Counted from the stretch's first letter, positions 8,397 to 17,402 are shown. The stretch is 64,000 bases of DNA from Mucilaginibacter straminoryzae (GCF_022953055.1 NZ_JALJEJ010000009.1:117846-181845), one strand, 5' to 3'. Translations and numbers: made by a program. Notes: generated by a model from the letters alone, not told the origin.

Positions 8397-8507
8397 ATGA
8401 AAAAATTTGTTTACATCGCATTAGTAGCCACCGCATTAGGATGCCTGTTCGAGTCTTGCTCAAATAAGCTTTGCCCTGCCTATGGCTCGTACCACAAACG
8501 CAGGTAA
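8397..8507 (+). CDS. 36-residue putative mini-lipoprotein with CPAYG motif
   Basis: Short frame between ribH and ytxJ. Begins MKKFVYIALVATALGCLF, a signal-like hydrophobic stretch, then ESCSNKLCPAYGSYHKRR and a double stop TAATAA. A Cys at 16 or 21 could be a lipoprotein lipidation site, though neither box is ideal. Small secreted peptides ending in a CPAY/CPxY motif followed by basic residues occur across Bacteroidota as far as I recall, which is the main reason to call this real. It lies 28 bases after ribH in the same direction and may be part of that operon. Function unknown. Confidence 0.6.
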   Translation: MKKFVYIALVATALGCLFESCSNKLCPAYGSYHKRR

Positions 8508-8592
8508 TAACGCGTCATTAAACCATCATTTTAACATTCATCCAAACCATTGTGGCAGTTTAGCTATTATTTTTGCAGAATAGTTACTGGAT

Positions 8593-8922
8593 ATGAAATG
8601 GATACCGTTGGAGTCTGCCGAGCAGCTTAAAGAAATTAAACAGCAAGCTGGTTATAGCATTATTTTCAAGCATAGCACCCGATGCTCTATCAGCATGATG
8701 GCACGTCGGCGCTTTGAGATGGACTGGGGCGACTTTCCAGAAAACCTTCCCCTCTATTTTTTAGACCTCATTAAATTCCGCTCCCTTTCTAATCAGGTGG
8801 CAGAAGATTTCCAGGTACACCACGAATCGCCGCAGATGTTACTGATCAAAGAAGGCGAATGTATTCTCGACCAATCTCACGGCGCAATCTCTGTCGAAGA
8901 AGCGTTAACCATGGTACAGTAA
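8593..8922 (+). CDS. ytxJ: YtxJ-like bacillithiol-linked monothiol redox protein
   Basis: 109-residue thioredoxin-fold protein of the DUF2847/YtxJ family. The motif FKHSTRCSIS places a single Cys at residue 31 (CxxS), and ESPQMLLIKEGECI matches the cis-proline region. The family is linked to de-bacillithiolation of proteins. bshA at 24354-25499 in this window supplies the first step of bacillithiol synthesis, consistent with this role. No -7 box was assigned; it may have its own promoter in the 85 bases after the mini-lipoprotein. Confidence 0.88.
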   Translation: MKWIPLESAEQLKEIKQQAGYSIIFKHSTRCSISMMARRRFEMDWGDFPENLPLYFLDLIKFRSLSNQVAEDFQVHHESPQMLLIKEGECILDQSHGAISVEEALTMVQ

Positions 8923-8997
8923 TACTGCTTGTAAACGATAGAATTTTACTTAATTTATCGCTTTATATTTAAACAACTTTTACTGCTTGCGCAGGCA

Positions 8998-9027
8998 TTG
9001 GCAGCAATTGTTTTTTACCTACTTTTG
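8998..9027 (+). promoter_or_regulatory. Consensus promoter of lipA, leaderless configuration
   Basis: TTG (8998-9000), 19-base spacer, TACTTTTG (9020-9027). The lipA ATG is at 9032, four bases after the box, so the predicted transcript starts at or one base before the start codon. Confidence 0.75.
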
Positions 9028-9031
9028 TATA

Positions 9032-9910
9032 ATGATTGATCTTCCTGTAATCCCGGCTAACCAGGTACAACGCAAGCCAGACTGGCTGCGTGTAAAGCTG
9101 CCTGTTGGTAAAGAATATGCTCATGTACGCAGCCTGGTAGATACTCATAAGTTGCATACCATCTGCGAGAGCGGCAATTGCCCTAATATGGGCGAGTGTT
9201 GGGGGGCAGGTACCGCAACCTTCATGATCCTGGGTAACATTTGTACCCGCTCCTGCTCTTTTTGTGCAGTAGCAACAGGACGGCCTTTAGCCGTTGATTT
9301 GGACGAGCCAAACCGGGTAGCCACATCTGTTAAACTGATGCAGGTGAAGCATTGCGTAATCACCTCGGTAGATCGTGATGACCTGAAAGACGGTGGTTCA
9401 ATCATCTGGGCAGAAACCATTAATGCCATCAGGCGCGAAAGCCCCGAAACTACTTTAGAAACTTTACTTCCCGATTTTAAAGGGAACTGGGATAACTTAA
9501 AGCGCGTAACGGATGTTCGCCCAGAGGTTGTTTCGCATAACCTCGAAACCGTACGCCGCCTTACCCGCGAAGTACGGATACAAGCCAAATATGACCGCAG
9601 CCTGGAATGTCTTCGTCATATTTCAGAAGCGGGTTTACGTACCAAATCGGGCATTATGCTTGGCCTTGGCGAAACAGAAGAGGATGTGGTTGAAGCCATG
9701 GGCGATCTGCTACAAGCCGGTGTACACATTCTTACACTTGGGCAGTACCTGCAGCCAACGCGCAACCACCACCCGGTAATTGATTGGATACACCCTGATC
9801 AGTTTGAACGTTACAAGGAAATAGGTGAACAAATGGGATTCAGATATGTAGAAAGCGGCCCGCTGGTGCGCTCTTCATACCACGCGGAAAAACATTTATT
9901 TGAAATGTAA
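9032..9910 (+). CDS. lipA: Lipoyl synthase
   Basis: 292-residue radical SAM enzyme that inserts two sulphurs into octanoyl groups on lipoyl domains. Auxiliary cluster motif CESGNCPNMGEC (near residue 45), radical SAM CTRSCSFCAV (near 75), VTSVDRDDLKDGGS, SHNLETV and the C-terminal GPLVRSSYHAE (cluster-ligating RSSY). Start ATG 9032 was chosen over an upstream in-frame codon at 8987 because that lies inside the promoter. An ECF sigma gene follows after 24 bases. Confidence 0.97.
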   Translation: MIDLPVIPANQVQRKPDWLRVKLPVGKEYAHVRSLVDTHKLHTICESGNCPNMGECWGAGTATFMILGNICTRSCSFCAVATGRPLAVDLDEPNRVATSVKLMQVKHCVITSVDRDDLKDGGSIIWAETINAIRRESPETTLETLLPDFKGNWDNLKRVTDVRPEVVSHNLETVRRLTREVRIQAKYDRSLECLRHISEAGLRTKSGIMLGLGETEEDVVEAMGDLLQAGVHILTLGQYLQPTRNHHPVIDWIHPDQFERYKEIGEQMGFRYVESGPLVRSSYHAEKHLFEM

Positions 9911-9934
9911 TTATTCCTTTTTATTTTCAACCCG

Positions 9935-10486
9935 TTGAGTCCGAAGCGTAAAATATCCCTTTCAGAAGAAGAACTTATCCACGCATTGCGCAGGCGCGAA
10001 AAAGTTGCGGCTGAGGCATTGTACGATATGTACTCGGCATCGCTTTACGGGGTGATTGTAAGAATAGTGAATGACGACATTGCTGCCGAGGATATTTTAC
10101 AGGAAACTTTCTTAAAAATCTGGAACTCTTTTTCTGCGTACAGCGCCGATAAAGGACGTTTATTTACCTGGATGGTTAATATTGCCCGGAATTTATCCAT
10201 TGATAAACTCAGATCGAAGGACTTTAAAAATCAATCTAAAAACCGGGAACTTGAAAATAACGTAGGTCTGATTGATGAGCGGGAAAACACGGTTTACAAG
10301 CCGGAGTTGCTGGGAATTAAAGAGTTGGTGGAGACGCTGAAGCCGGAACAAAAATCTATACTCGACCTCGTTTACTTTAAGGGCTATACCCATGTGGAAG
10401 CAGCAGAACAGCTGGGTGTTCCCCTGGGCACGATCAAAACAAGGCTAAGGATGGCTATACAGCAGTTAAGAAAAAGTTTTAATTAA
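9935..10486 (+). CDS. ECF-type RNA polymerase sigma factor, TTG start
   Basis: 183 residues. Region 2 (LYDMYSASLYGVIVRIVND, AEDILQETFLKIWNSF, GRLFTWMVNIARNLSIDKLRS) and region 4 (LKPEQKSILDLVYFKGYTHVEAAEQLGVPLGTIKTRLRMA) are complete. The only start giving full region 2 is TTG at 9935; the first in-frame ATG is deep in region 2. One base separates its stop from the TTG of the anti-sigma gene, so the two form a coupled regulatory pair. Regulon unknown. Confidence 0.92.
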   Translation: MSPKRKISLSEEELIHALRRREKVAAEALYDMYSASLYGVIVRIVNDDIAAEDILQETFLKIWNSFSAYSADKGRLFTWMVNIARNLSIDKLRSKDFKNQSKNRELENNVGLIDERENTVYKPELLGIKELVETLKPEQKSILDLVYFKGYTHVEAAEQLGVPLGTIKTRLRMAIQQLRKSFN

Positions 10487-10487
10487 A

Positions 10488-11318
10488 TTGGAAGACGTTA
10501 AGGCATATATTGAATCTGGGATACTTGAACTTTATGTTCTGGGCGATATCAGCGCGGAAGAAAAGTTACAGGTTGAAACCATGGCTTCAAAACATCCGGA
10601 GGTGAAAGCCGAACTGGATGCTATTGAAAGCTCTATGGAACGATATGCCGAACTTAACGAAGTAGAGCCTGCGCCAGCCCTGCGTGAACGGGTACTGAAC
10701 AGCCTGGTGACTAACCTTGGCGACGACCGCATTTTTAGAGACAAACCAGCCTCTGCCCGCGAAGAAAAGGTAGTTCAGTTAGTACAACAAAAATCCAATA
10801 ACTTTTATAAATATGCCTTCGCTGCTTGCCTGGCTCTATTAGTGGTAAGTGTAGCGGCGCTGGTAACTATTTATAACAAGTATCAGAGTGCCAACGGACA
10901 GTTGGTAACCTTGCAATTGCAGAATCAAAAATTTGCCAATACGGTTAATCTGTTAGACGGGCAGCTTTCTGTATTCCGCGATCCATCATTTAAGATGATC
11001 CGGTTGAACGGCACCTCGAAGACACCGAAATCAGAACTGATGATCGGCTGGAGCCCGAACCGCAAGAAACTGATCATTGATATGGGTCGTTCACGGATGC
11101 CATTGACAGACGAAACGCATTCTTACCAGCTTTGGGCAATTGTAGGCGGCAAACCTGTAGACCTGGGCGTTTTTGAAGCCAATGAGCAAAATGCTGATGC
11201 ATTGAAAGAAATGAAGGCAGTTGACAGCGCGGAAGCGTTTGCTGTAACACTTGAACCCCGCGGCGGCAGCCCAATCCCTACCATGGATAACATGATGGTA
11301 GTTGGAAACACTAAGTAA
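10488..11318 (+). CDS. Membrane anti-sigma factor, RskA family
   Basis: 276 residues. An N-terminal cytoplasmic sigma-binding region (about 1-100, starting EDVKAYIESGILELYVLGDIS), one transmembrane helix (about 105-127), a periplasmic linker with coiled-coil character, and a C-terminal RskA domain (LMIGWSPNRKKLIIDMG, HSYQLWAIVGGKPVDLGVF, AFAVTLEPRGGSPIPT). It starts with TTG at 10488, one base after the sigma stop. It should hold the adjacent ECF sigma factor inactive until an envelope signal arrives. Confidence 0.88.
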   Translation: MEDVKAYIESGILELYVLGDISAEEKLQVETMASKHPEVKAELDAIESSMERYAELNEVEPAPALRERVLNSLVTNLGDDRIFRDKPASAREEKVVQLVQQKSNNFYKYAFAACLALLVVSVAALVTIYNKYQSANGQLVTLQLQNQKFANTVNLLDGQLSVFRDPSFKMIRLNGTSKTPKSELMIGWSPNRKKLIIDMGRSRMPLTDETHSYQLWAIVGGKPVDLGVFEANEQNADALKEMKAVDSAEAFAVTLEPRGGSPIPTMDNMMVVGNTK

Positions 11319-11408
11319 TTTAAAAATATTTTCTTTTTACTGTAACGAAACACCCTAACTGTGCATCTTATAGACAAGTATTTTGTTCTTTATAGGTCAG
11401 TTAGTTAG

Positions 11409-11443
11409 AAAAAGCGGCTGCAGATACTCTGGCCGCTTTTTTT
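11409..11443. terminator. Bidirectional terminator between anti-sigma gene and nnr
   Basis: 10-bp stem (11409-11418 with 11432-11441) with A-run and T-run flanks, serving the plus-strand sigma operon and the minus-strand nnr gene, whose stop it touches. Confidence 0.75.
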
Positions 11444-12947
11444 ATGCCATTAATTTTGTCAGTACAACAGGCACGTGTTCAGCCACTTTATGAGGCAATA
11501 CCACATGGCGCTGATCAGGAAGGGCGAGTTCGTCACCGGCCAGTCCGTGAACGTAAACTCCTGCTAAACAAGCTTCTGCAGGTGTGTAATTCTGCGAAAG
11601 CAGGGCCGAAATTACACCCGTCAGTACATCCCCCATACCACCTGTAGCCATTGCGGGGTTACCAGTAGAATTGAAATATACTTTCCCTTCCGGCGTAGCG
11701 ATAATGGTGTAAGTATTCTTCAACACAATAAATAGCTCGCGCTCTTGCGCCCATTGCCTGGCTGTCTCTACGCGTTGTCGCCAGTTTTTATGCTCGCCGA
11801 ACAAGCGGTCAAACTCTTTCATATGTGGCGTCAGGATACTTCCCTTCGGTAGGAAACGCCAAAGCTCTTTATACTTTGCCAGTACATTTAAGGCATCAGC
11901 ATCAACCACCATCGGTTTCTGAAAATGTGCGGTCACCAACTTCAGCAGTGTTAAAGCCTCATCGTCCTGACCAAGGCCCGGGCCAATGGCCAAGCCACTG
12001 AATTTACTCCAACTAATCTGCGTAAACGATTTCGGATCTCGCACGATAGCCATAATTTCAGGCATATAGCTATTTAAGGCAAATAATCCGCTTTGCGGAA
12101 TGTAAGCCGTAGTTAACCCAGCCCCTGCATGTACACATGCGGCCGAGCATAACAACGCGGCCCCCATGGTTTCCGGCTGGCCGGCAACAATCAATGCATG
12201 CCCATAACTACCTTTATTACTAAACCGTTCTCGCTTTTTCAGCATGGCTTTAACATCCTCTGCCTGGATGTATTGATACGGAGAACCCAGTTGCTGTATA
12301 AATTGCTGATCTAACCCGATATCAACTGCCACCCATTCCTTTACCGCCGGAAAAGATTCGGGCAGTAGGAAATTGATCTTGGGCTGCTGAAAAGTGATGG
12401 TCAGTTCTGATTTAATGCAGGCCGCATTTTCAGGTATTTCCTCATCTGCAAAAAAGCCCGTCGGGATGTCAACAGAAACGACCGGCTTACGTATATCATT
12501 CAGCTTTTTCACCAAAAGCTCAAAATCTCCCGAAATGGGCTTATTCAAGCCAGTTCCTAAAAGTGCATCAATGATGATATCGGAATCTTCGGTACCCACC
12601 TCAACCGCACTGCTGATTTCTTTTAAAGGAATAGGGCGTGACCTTAACCGTCGCAGATTTTCGTCAAAATCGTTGGTAGACCGGCTACCAAAATGGGCAA
12701 CGGTAACTTTTACCTCCTGATAACCACGTTCGTACAATAATCGCGCTATGGCAAGTCCGTCACCACCATTATTCCCTGTCCCGCAATAGAGGGCAATCGT
12801 TAGCTTCTTTTGCGGATACCGCTTTGCAAATTCATCAACAAACGCCCGGGCTGCCCTTTCCATCAGGTCTACAGAAGCAATGGGCTCGTGAGTTATCGTA
12901 TACTCATCGGCCTGGCGTATCTGGCCGGAAGTTAATATCGTGCGCAT
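11442..12947 (-). CDS. nnr: Bifunctional NAD(P)H-hydrate repair enzyme
   Basis: 501 residues. The N-terminal YjeF epimerase domain (about 1-215) shows YCGTGNNGGDGLAIARLL and DALLGTGL; the C-terminal ADP-dependent NAD(P)HX dehydratase (about 225-500) shows GHALIVAGQPETMGAALL, GLAIGPGLGQDDEAL and GNPAMATGGMGDVLTGVI. It repairs hydrated nicotinamide cofactors. The ATG at 12947 is preferred to an in-frame TTG two codons upstream. Both halves look intact; monocistronic. Confidence 0.95.
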   Translation of the reverse strand: MRTILTSGQIRQADEYTITHEPIASVDLMERAARAFVDEFAKRYPQKKLTIALYCGTGNNGGDGLAIARLLYERGYQEVKVTVAHFGSRSTNDFDENLRRLRSRPIPLKEISSAVEVGTEDSDIIIDALLGTGLNKPISGDFELLVKKLNDIRKPVVSVDIPTGFFADEEIPENAACIKSELTITFQQPKINFLLPESFPAVKEWVAVDIGLDQQFIQQLGSPYQYIQAEDVKAMLKKRERFSNKGSYGHALIVAGQPETMGAALLCSAACVHAGAGLTTAYIPQSGLFALNSYMPEIMAIVRDPKSFTQISWSKFSGLAIGPGLGQDDEALTLLKLVTAHFQKPMVVDADALNVLAKYKELWRFLPKGSILTPHMKEFDRLFGEHKNWRQRVETARQWAQERELFIVLKNTYTIIATPEGKVYFNSTGNPAMATGGMGDVLTGVISALLSQNYTPAEACLAGVYVHGLAGDELALPDQRHVVLPHKVAEHVPVVLTKLMA

Positions 12948-13045
12948 GTGCAATTAAAGTTAAGTTGTTGGAAATTGTTTTTTGGGGCGATATAAATGCA
13001 TATCTTCAAAACGTAAATCTGTTCACTAAAATCAAATTATAAGCC

Positions 13046-13576
13046 ATGAAAATCAAACAATTAAGCAAAGTATTTTTCCTGGCATTAGCAGGTATGCTAA
13101 TGTTTATGACCAGCAATGCGCAAATGCAGCGTAAAAGTCCGCATCAAACCGCTACAGGTAGTGTGGCTGGTGCCAATGTAACCATTGTATACGGCAGCCC
13201 GGCAGTTAAAGGCCGCGAAATCTGGGGTGGATTAGTCCCTTATGACAAAGCTTGGAGAGCAGGCGCCGACGAAGCGACCATCTTTGAAACAGATAAAGAT
13301 ATTACCATTCAGGGTGCTAAACTTCCTGCCGGTAAATACAGCCTTTTTATTATCCCTACTGCAACAGAGTGGACGGTAATTTTTAACTCGCAAACCGGCC
13401 AATGGGGTATTAAAAGAGATGGTAACGCCAATTACGAGGAAGCCAAAAACGTAATTTCAGTTAAAGCTAAGGTTAAAAAGACCAGCGACCTGGTAGAAAA
13501 CCTGACTTACAAAGTTGACAAAAAAGGAGTAACCATTAGCTGGGAACATCAATCTGCCATGTTAGCAATTAAGTAA
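13046..13576 (+). CDS. Secreted DUF2911 protein, copy 1
   Basis: 176 residues with a Sec signal peptide (cleavage after MTSNAQ, about 26). DUF2911 hallmarks: VTIVYGSPAVKGREIWGGLVPYDKAWRAGADEATIFETDKDI, LPAGKYSLFIIPT and WTVIFNSQTGQWG. The family is abundant in Bacteroidota and has no established function. A second, clearly homologous gene begins 45 bases downstream. Confidence 0.9.
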   Translation: MKIKQLSKVFFLALAGMLMFMTSNAQMQRKSPHQTATGSVAGANVTIVYGSPAVKGREIWGGLVPYDKAWRAGADEATIFETDKDITIQGAKLPAGKYSLFIIPTATEWTVIFNSQTGQWGIKRDGNANYEEAKNVISVKAKVKKTSDLVENLTYKVDKKGVTISWEHQSAMLAIK

Positions 13577-13621
13577 CAAGCGCCGGATAATTAAAGGGTA
13601 ATATTACGAAACCAAATAACT

Positions 13622-14146
13622 ATGAAAATTAAGCAAGTAAGTAAAGTGTTGTTTATGGCGTTTGCCGCCATGCTGATGTTTGTGAATTGCCAGGCGCAAC
13701 CCAAAAGCCCGCTTAAAACTGCTACAGGCACTGTAGGCAAAGCCAATATTACGATTGTCTATTCCAGTCCTTCGGCAAGAGGACGCAAAATATGGGGCGA
13801 ACTGGTGCCTTACGGAAAAGCTTGGAGAGCAGGTGCTAATGCAGCAACTACCTTTGAAACGGACAAGGAGATCACCATCGAGGGTAAAAAACTGCCTGCG
13901 GGTAAATATTCTTTATTCATTACACCTACTGAGAGCGAATGGACGGTGATCTTCAACTCTCAAACAGGACAGTCTGGTATTAAAGAAGGCGGCGTTGCCA
14001 ACTTCGACAAGGCCAATAACGTATTAACGGTAACCGTTAAACCAGAGCGAACCGACGAAATGGTTGAAAGTTTAACCTATTCATTAAATAACAAAGGCTT
14101 AACTATCAGTTGGGAACATTTGACCACGATGCTAAAGATTAAGTAA
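13622..14146 (+). CDS. Secreted DUF2911 protein, copy 2
   Basis: 174 residues with a signal peptide ending NCQAQ. It has the same motifs as its neighbour (SSPSARGRKIWGELVPYGKAWRAGAN, LPAGKYSLFITPT, WTVIFNSQTGQSG), and the signal peptides are nearly the same (MKIKQ-SKV), showing a tandem duplication. It is followed by a strong terminator at 14186-14224, so the two genes form one transcript. Function unknown. Confidence 0.9.
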   Translation: MKIKQVSKVLFMAFAAMLMFVNCQAQPKSPLKTATGTVGKANITIVYSSPSARGRKIWGELVPYGKAWRAGANAATTFETDKEITIEGKKLPAGKYSLFITPTESEWTVIFNSQTGQSGIKEGGVANFDKANNVLTVTVKPERTDEMVESLTYSLNNKGLTISWEHLTTMLKIK

Positions 14147-14185
14147 GCTGCAAAGTATTTAATAACAACAAAGGCGCTATACAGC

Positions 14186-14224
14186 AATGCCCCCAAAAGT
14201 TAGACACTTATTGGGGGCATTTTT
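14186..14224 (+). terminator. Terminator of the DUF2911 pair
   Basis: 11-bp perfect stem (14186-14196 with 14211-14221), 14-base loop, T-tail. Confidence 0.85.
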
Positions 14225-14260
14225 ATGTTTAAAAGAAAGAAGTACGATTTGAATTTTGTC

Positions 14261-14340
14261 GCCAACCTTTAGAGGGTTAGGGAAGGTTATAACCCACCCC
14301 TGCCTTCGCACTACCTTACACACCCCCTCCAGGGAGGGGA
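14261..14340. repeat. Dispersed GAGGGGTTAGGG palindromic repeat (R2 type)
   Basis: Contains AGAGGGTTAGGG near the left end and CCCCCTCCAGGGAGGGG at the right end, the same family as copies at 22269, 50640, 50780, 57617, 57781, 57913, 62639, 63800 and inside leuS. No open frame. Confidence 0.7.
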
Positions 14341-14372
14341 ATGGAAATGCTCCCGACAATGACGCTACGACG

Positions 14373-14400
14373 TCTTGATTCTTGGCTCTTGTTTCTTGAC
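14373..14400 (-). repeat. Heptamer array after the uvrA stop codon
   Basis: Four consecutive seven-base units; on the minus (uvrA) strand each is NNCAAGA (TCTTGNN on plus). It begins five bases after the uvrA stop codon. The same unit follows the sucD stop in the same orientation. Confidence 0.75.
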
Positions 14401-14404
14401 TCTA

Positions 14405-17248
14405 TTACAAACCCATTTCCTTTGCCAGGAATTTCCCAGTAAAGCTGTTTTTAGATTTAGCCAACCCTTCCGGCGTACCGGTAAACACAATGGTTCCACC
14501 GCCAGAGCCGCCTTCGGGACCAAGGTCGATCACATGGTCTACCACCTTAATTACATCCAGGTTGTGTTCTATCACCAATACCGTGTTCCCTTTTTCAACC
14601 AACTGGTTCAATACCCCTAAAAGCACGTTAATATCTTCGAAATGTAAACCGGTAGTCGGTTCGTCCAGAATGTAAAACGTATTGCCGGTATCTTTCTTAG
14701 AAAGCTCTGTTGCCAGTTTAACACGCTGCGCTTCACCGCCGGAGAGTGTTAGCGATGACTGCCCAAGGGTGATATAGCCTAAACCAACATCATTCAATGT
14801 TTTAACCTTACGATAGATTGCCGGGATATGCTCAAAGAAAGGAACCGCCTCTTCGATACTCATATCCAACACATCGCTGATTGATTTTCCGCGATAACGT
14901 ACTTCTAGTGTCTCGCGATTGTAACGCTTTCCGCCGCACTCTTCACAAAGCACATGCACGTCGGGAAGGAAATTCATCTCAATCAGCTTCATACCCGCGC
15001 CCTGGCAGGTTTCGCAACGGCCGCCTTTAACATTGAATGAGAACCTACCCGGTTTGTATCCCCTGATCTTTGATTCTGGCAATTGTACAAACAGGTTACG
15101 GATATCTGAAAACACACCCGTATAAGTAGCAGGGTTTGATCGAGGTGTACGACCGATAGGTGTCTGATCAATCTCGATCACCTTATCGATATGCTCCAAT
15201 CCTTCTATACTCTTGTAAGCCAGTGGCTGCTTTTTCGCGCGGAAGAAGTGATGGTTCAGTATTGGGTATAGCGTTTCAGTAATTAAGCTCGACTTTCCGC
15301 TACCCGAAACCCCGGTTACCCCAATTAATTTCCCCAAAGGAAACTTAACAGAAACGTTCTTCAAGTTATGGCCCGTGGCATTTTTCAGCACCAACTCTTT
15401 ACCATTACCCGCCCTGCGTTTTTTAGGAATGGCAATCTCGCGCTCGCCGTTTAGGTAAGAAGTAGTAAGGGTGTGCGCTGCCATTAATTCCTGCGGGGTA
15501 CCTGCGGCAACAACAGTACCGCCATGCACACCGGCAGCCGGGCCCATATCGATGACATGGTCCGCTTCCAGGATCATGTCTTTATCGTGCTCTACCACCA
15601 AAACGGTATTGCCCAGGTCGCGCAGGTTTTTTAAAGCTTTAATTAGTCTATCGTTATCGCGCTGGTGTAAACCTATGCTCGGTTCGTCCAAAATGTACAT
15701 TACATTCATCAGTTGCGAACCAATTTGCGTAGCCAGCCTGATCCGTTGCGCCTCGCCGCCCGAAAGGGTACGTGCGGTGCGATCAAGCGTCAAATAACTT
15801 AAACCAACATCCAGCAGGAAGCCAATGCGGGCGCGGATCTCTTTCAAAATTTCTTTAGCAATGATATTCTGCCGCTCATTCAACCGCTCTTCCAGTCCTT
15901 CAAACCAGCTTTGCAAGGTATTGATATCCATGCAAGCCAACTCGAATATATTTTTTTTGTCTACTTTGAAGTGTAGAGATTCTTTCTTTAAACGCGCGCC
16001 GTTACACACCGGGCAGGTTTTCAGCACCCGGTAGGCTTCCATATCATCATCAATATCTTCGCTGCGGCGTTCCTGCTGTTCTTCCAGCATGCGGATCAAA
16101 CCATCGAAGGTTACCTGGTAGTTCTGAACGTTCCACTTGTTGTATTCAACTGCGACGTTGATGATCTCGTGCGAACCATTCAGGATAATCTCCAGCTTCT
16201 CGCGCGGGATTTTTTCGATAGGTACCGAAAGCGAAAACTCATATTTCTTAGCGAGGGCCTTCAATACATGGAATATCCAGGTTTCGCGGTACTCCCCTAT
16301 TGGCGCTAAACCGCCGTTGATAATGCTCAGTTTTGGATTTGGAATAACCGAAGCTTCGTTCACCTCGAAGATATAACCAAGGCCATCGCACTTTTCGCAA
16401 GCCCCGTAAGGCGAGTTGAAGGAAAAGGTATTCGGCTGCGGTTCGTCGTACGAGATGCCCGATACCGGGTCCATCAGGTACTTGCTGAAGTAAGCGACGT
16501 TGTTATCGCGGTCGGCAACACGAATAATGCCTTTGGCGATTTTCAATGCAGACTGCAGCGAAGTGTAAAGGCGTTTGCTGTCGGCTTCGCTAATCACCAG
16601 GCGGTCTACCACAATATCAATATCGTGGATCTTGTAACGGTCTACCTGCATTTTGGGCTCCACATCCATAATGGCGCCATCCACCCAAACTTTCAGATAA
16701 CCCTGCTTGCGGATCTGTTCGAACAGTTCGCGGTAGTGTCCTTTACGGCCTTTCACCACGGGGGCAAGGATGTTCACCGGCTGCCCATCAAAACGGCTTA
16801 GGATGGCTTTGAAGATCTGATCTTCAGACATGCGTTCCATCTTCTCGCCGGTTACGTAGGAATACGCCTCACCTGCACGGGCATAAAGCAGGCGCATAAA
16901 GTCGTAGATCTCTGTAATAGTACCTACCGTAGACCGCGGGTTTTTGCTGGTGGTTTTTTGCTCAATGGCAATTACCGGGCTTAAGCCTGACACTTTATCT
17001 ACATCCGGCCGTTCCATACCGCCCATAAACTGGCGCGAGTACGCCGAAAAAGTTTCCATATAGCGGCGCTGCCCCTCGGCATAGATAGTATCAAACGCCA
17101 GTGAAGATTTACCGCTGCCGCTTAAGCCGGTTACTACAACCAGCTTATTGCGGGGGAAAGAAACATCTATATTTTTAAGATTATGAACCCGGGCGCCGTA
17201 AACCTCAACTTCGCTTTGTTCGCCCAGATCAATCGTATTTTCGCTCAT
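14405..17248 (-). CDS. uvrA: Excinuclease ABC subunit A
   Basis: 947-residue damage-recognition ATPase of nucleotide excision repair. Two ABC modules: Walker A GLSGSGKSSLAFDTI and GVSGSGKSSLITETL, two LSGGEAQR signatures, Walker B ILDEPSIGLHQRD and ILDEPTTGLHFED. Zinc modules CEKCDGLGY/CPVCNGARL and CETCQGAG with CEECGGKRYN are complete. Normal length. Its -7 box is at 17331-17338, giving an approximately 80-base leader. Confidence 0.98.
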   Translation of the reverse strand: MSENTIDLGEQSEVEVYGARVHNLKNIDVSFPRNKLVVVTGLSGSGKSSLAFDTIYAEGQRRYMETFSAYSRQFMGGMERPDVDKVSGLSPVIAIEQKTTSKNPRSTVGTITEIYDFMRLLYARAGEAYSYVTGEKMERMSEDQIFKAILSRFDGQPVNILAPVVKGRKGHYRELFEQIRKQGYLKVWVDGAIMDVEPKMQVDRYKIHDIDIVVDRLVISEADSKRLYTSLQSALKIAKGIIRVADRDNNVAYFSKYLMDPVSGISYDEPQPNTFSFNSPYGACEKCDGLGYIFEVNEASVIPNPKLSIINGGLAPIGEYRETWIFHVLKALAKKYEFSLSVPIEKIPREKLEIILNGSHEIINVAVEYNKWNVQNYQVTFDGLIRMLEEQQERRSEDIDDDMEAYRVLKTCPVCNGARLKKESLHFKVDKKNIFELACMDINTLQSWFEGLEERLNERQNIIAKEILKEIRARIGFLLDVGLSYLTLDRTARTLSGGEAQRIRLATQIGSQLMNVMYILDEPSIGLHQRDNDRLIKALKNLRDLGNTVLVVEHDKDMILEADHVIDMGPAAGVHGGTVVAAGTPQELMAAHTLTTSYLNGEREIAIPKKRRAGNGKELVLKNATGHNLKNVSVKFPLGKLIGVTGVSGSGKSSLITETLYPILNHHFFRAKKQPLAYKSIEGLEHIDKVIEIDQTPIGRTPRSNPATYTGVFSDIRNLFVQLPESKIRGYKPGRFSFNVKGGRCETCQGAGMKLIEMNFLPDVHVLCEECGGKRYNRETLEVRYRGKSISDVLDMSIEEAVPFFEHIPAIYRKVKTLNDVGLGYITLGQSSLTLSGGEAQRVKLATELSKKDTGNTFYILDEPTTGLHFEDINVLLGVLNQLVEKGNTVLVIEHNLDVIKVVDHVIDLGPEGGSGGGTIVFTGTPEGLAKSKNSFTGKFLAKEMGL

Positions 17249-17330
17249 AGTGTATAACGTACCGAAAGTATAGTAACTGTTTGTTTACCACATAGTTTTA
17301 GCTATGCTGTAACCCTCAGAAAAAGAGGCA

Positions 17331-17338
17331 CAAATATA
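17331..17338 (-). promoter_or_regulatory. -7 box of uvrA
   Basis: TATATTTG on the minus strand matches TAnnTTTG; it abuts the T-run of the terminator of the upstream transglycosylase gene. No clear -33 TTG. No LexA-type operator was recognised. Confidence 0.55.
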
Positions 17339-17377
17339 CAAAAAAAAGGCCGCTTTGCCACTGGGCAAAACGGCCTT
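17338..17377 (-). terminator. Terminator of the lytic transglycosylase gene
   Basis: 14-bp stem with one mismatch (17346-17359 with 17364-17377), four-base loop, followed on the minus strand by a long T-run. Confidence 0.85.
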
Positions 17378-17402
17378 CAAATGCTCCGTAATTGTTTTTG
17401 CT

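Noticed and set aside
14197..14210. AAGTTAGACACTTA inside the DUF2911 terminator, resembling an IS3-type end
   Set aside because: It is only the loop of a clean terminator; no transposase or second end nearby.
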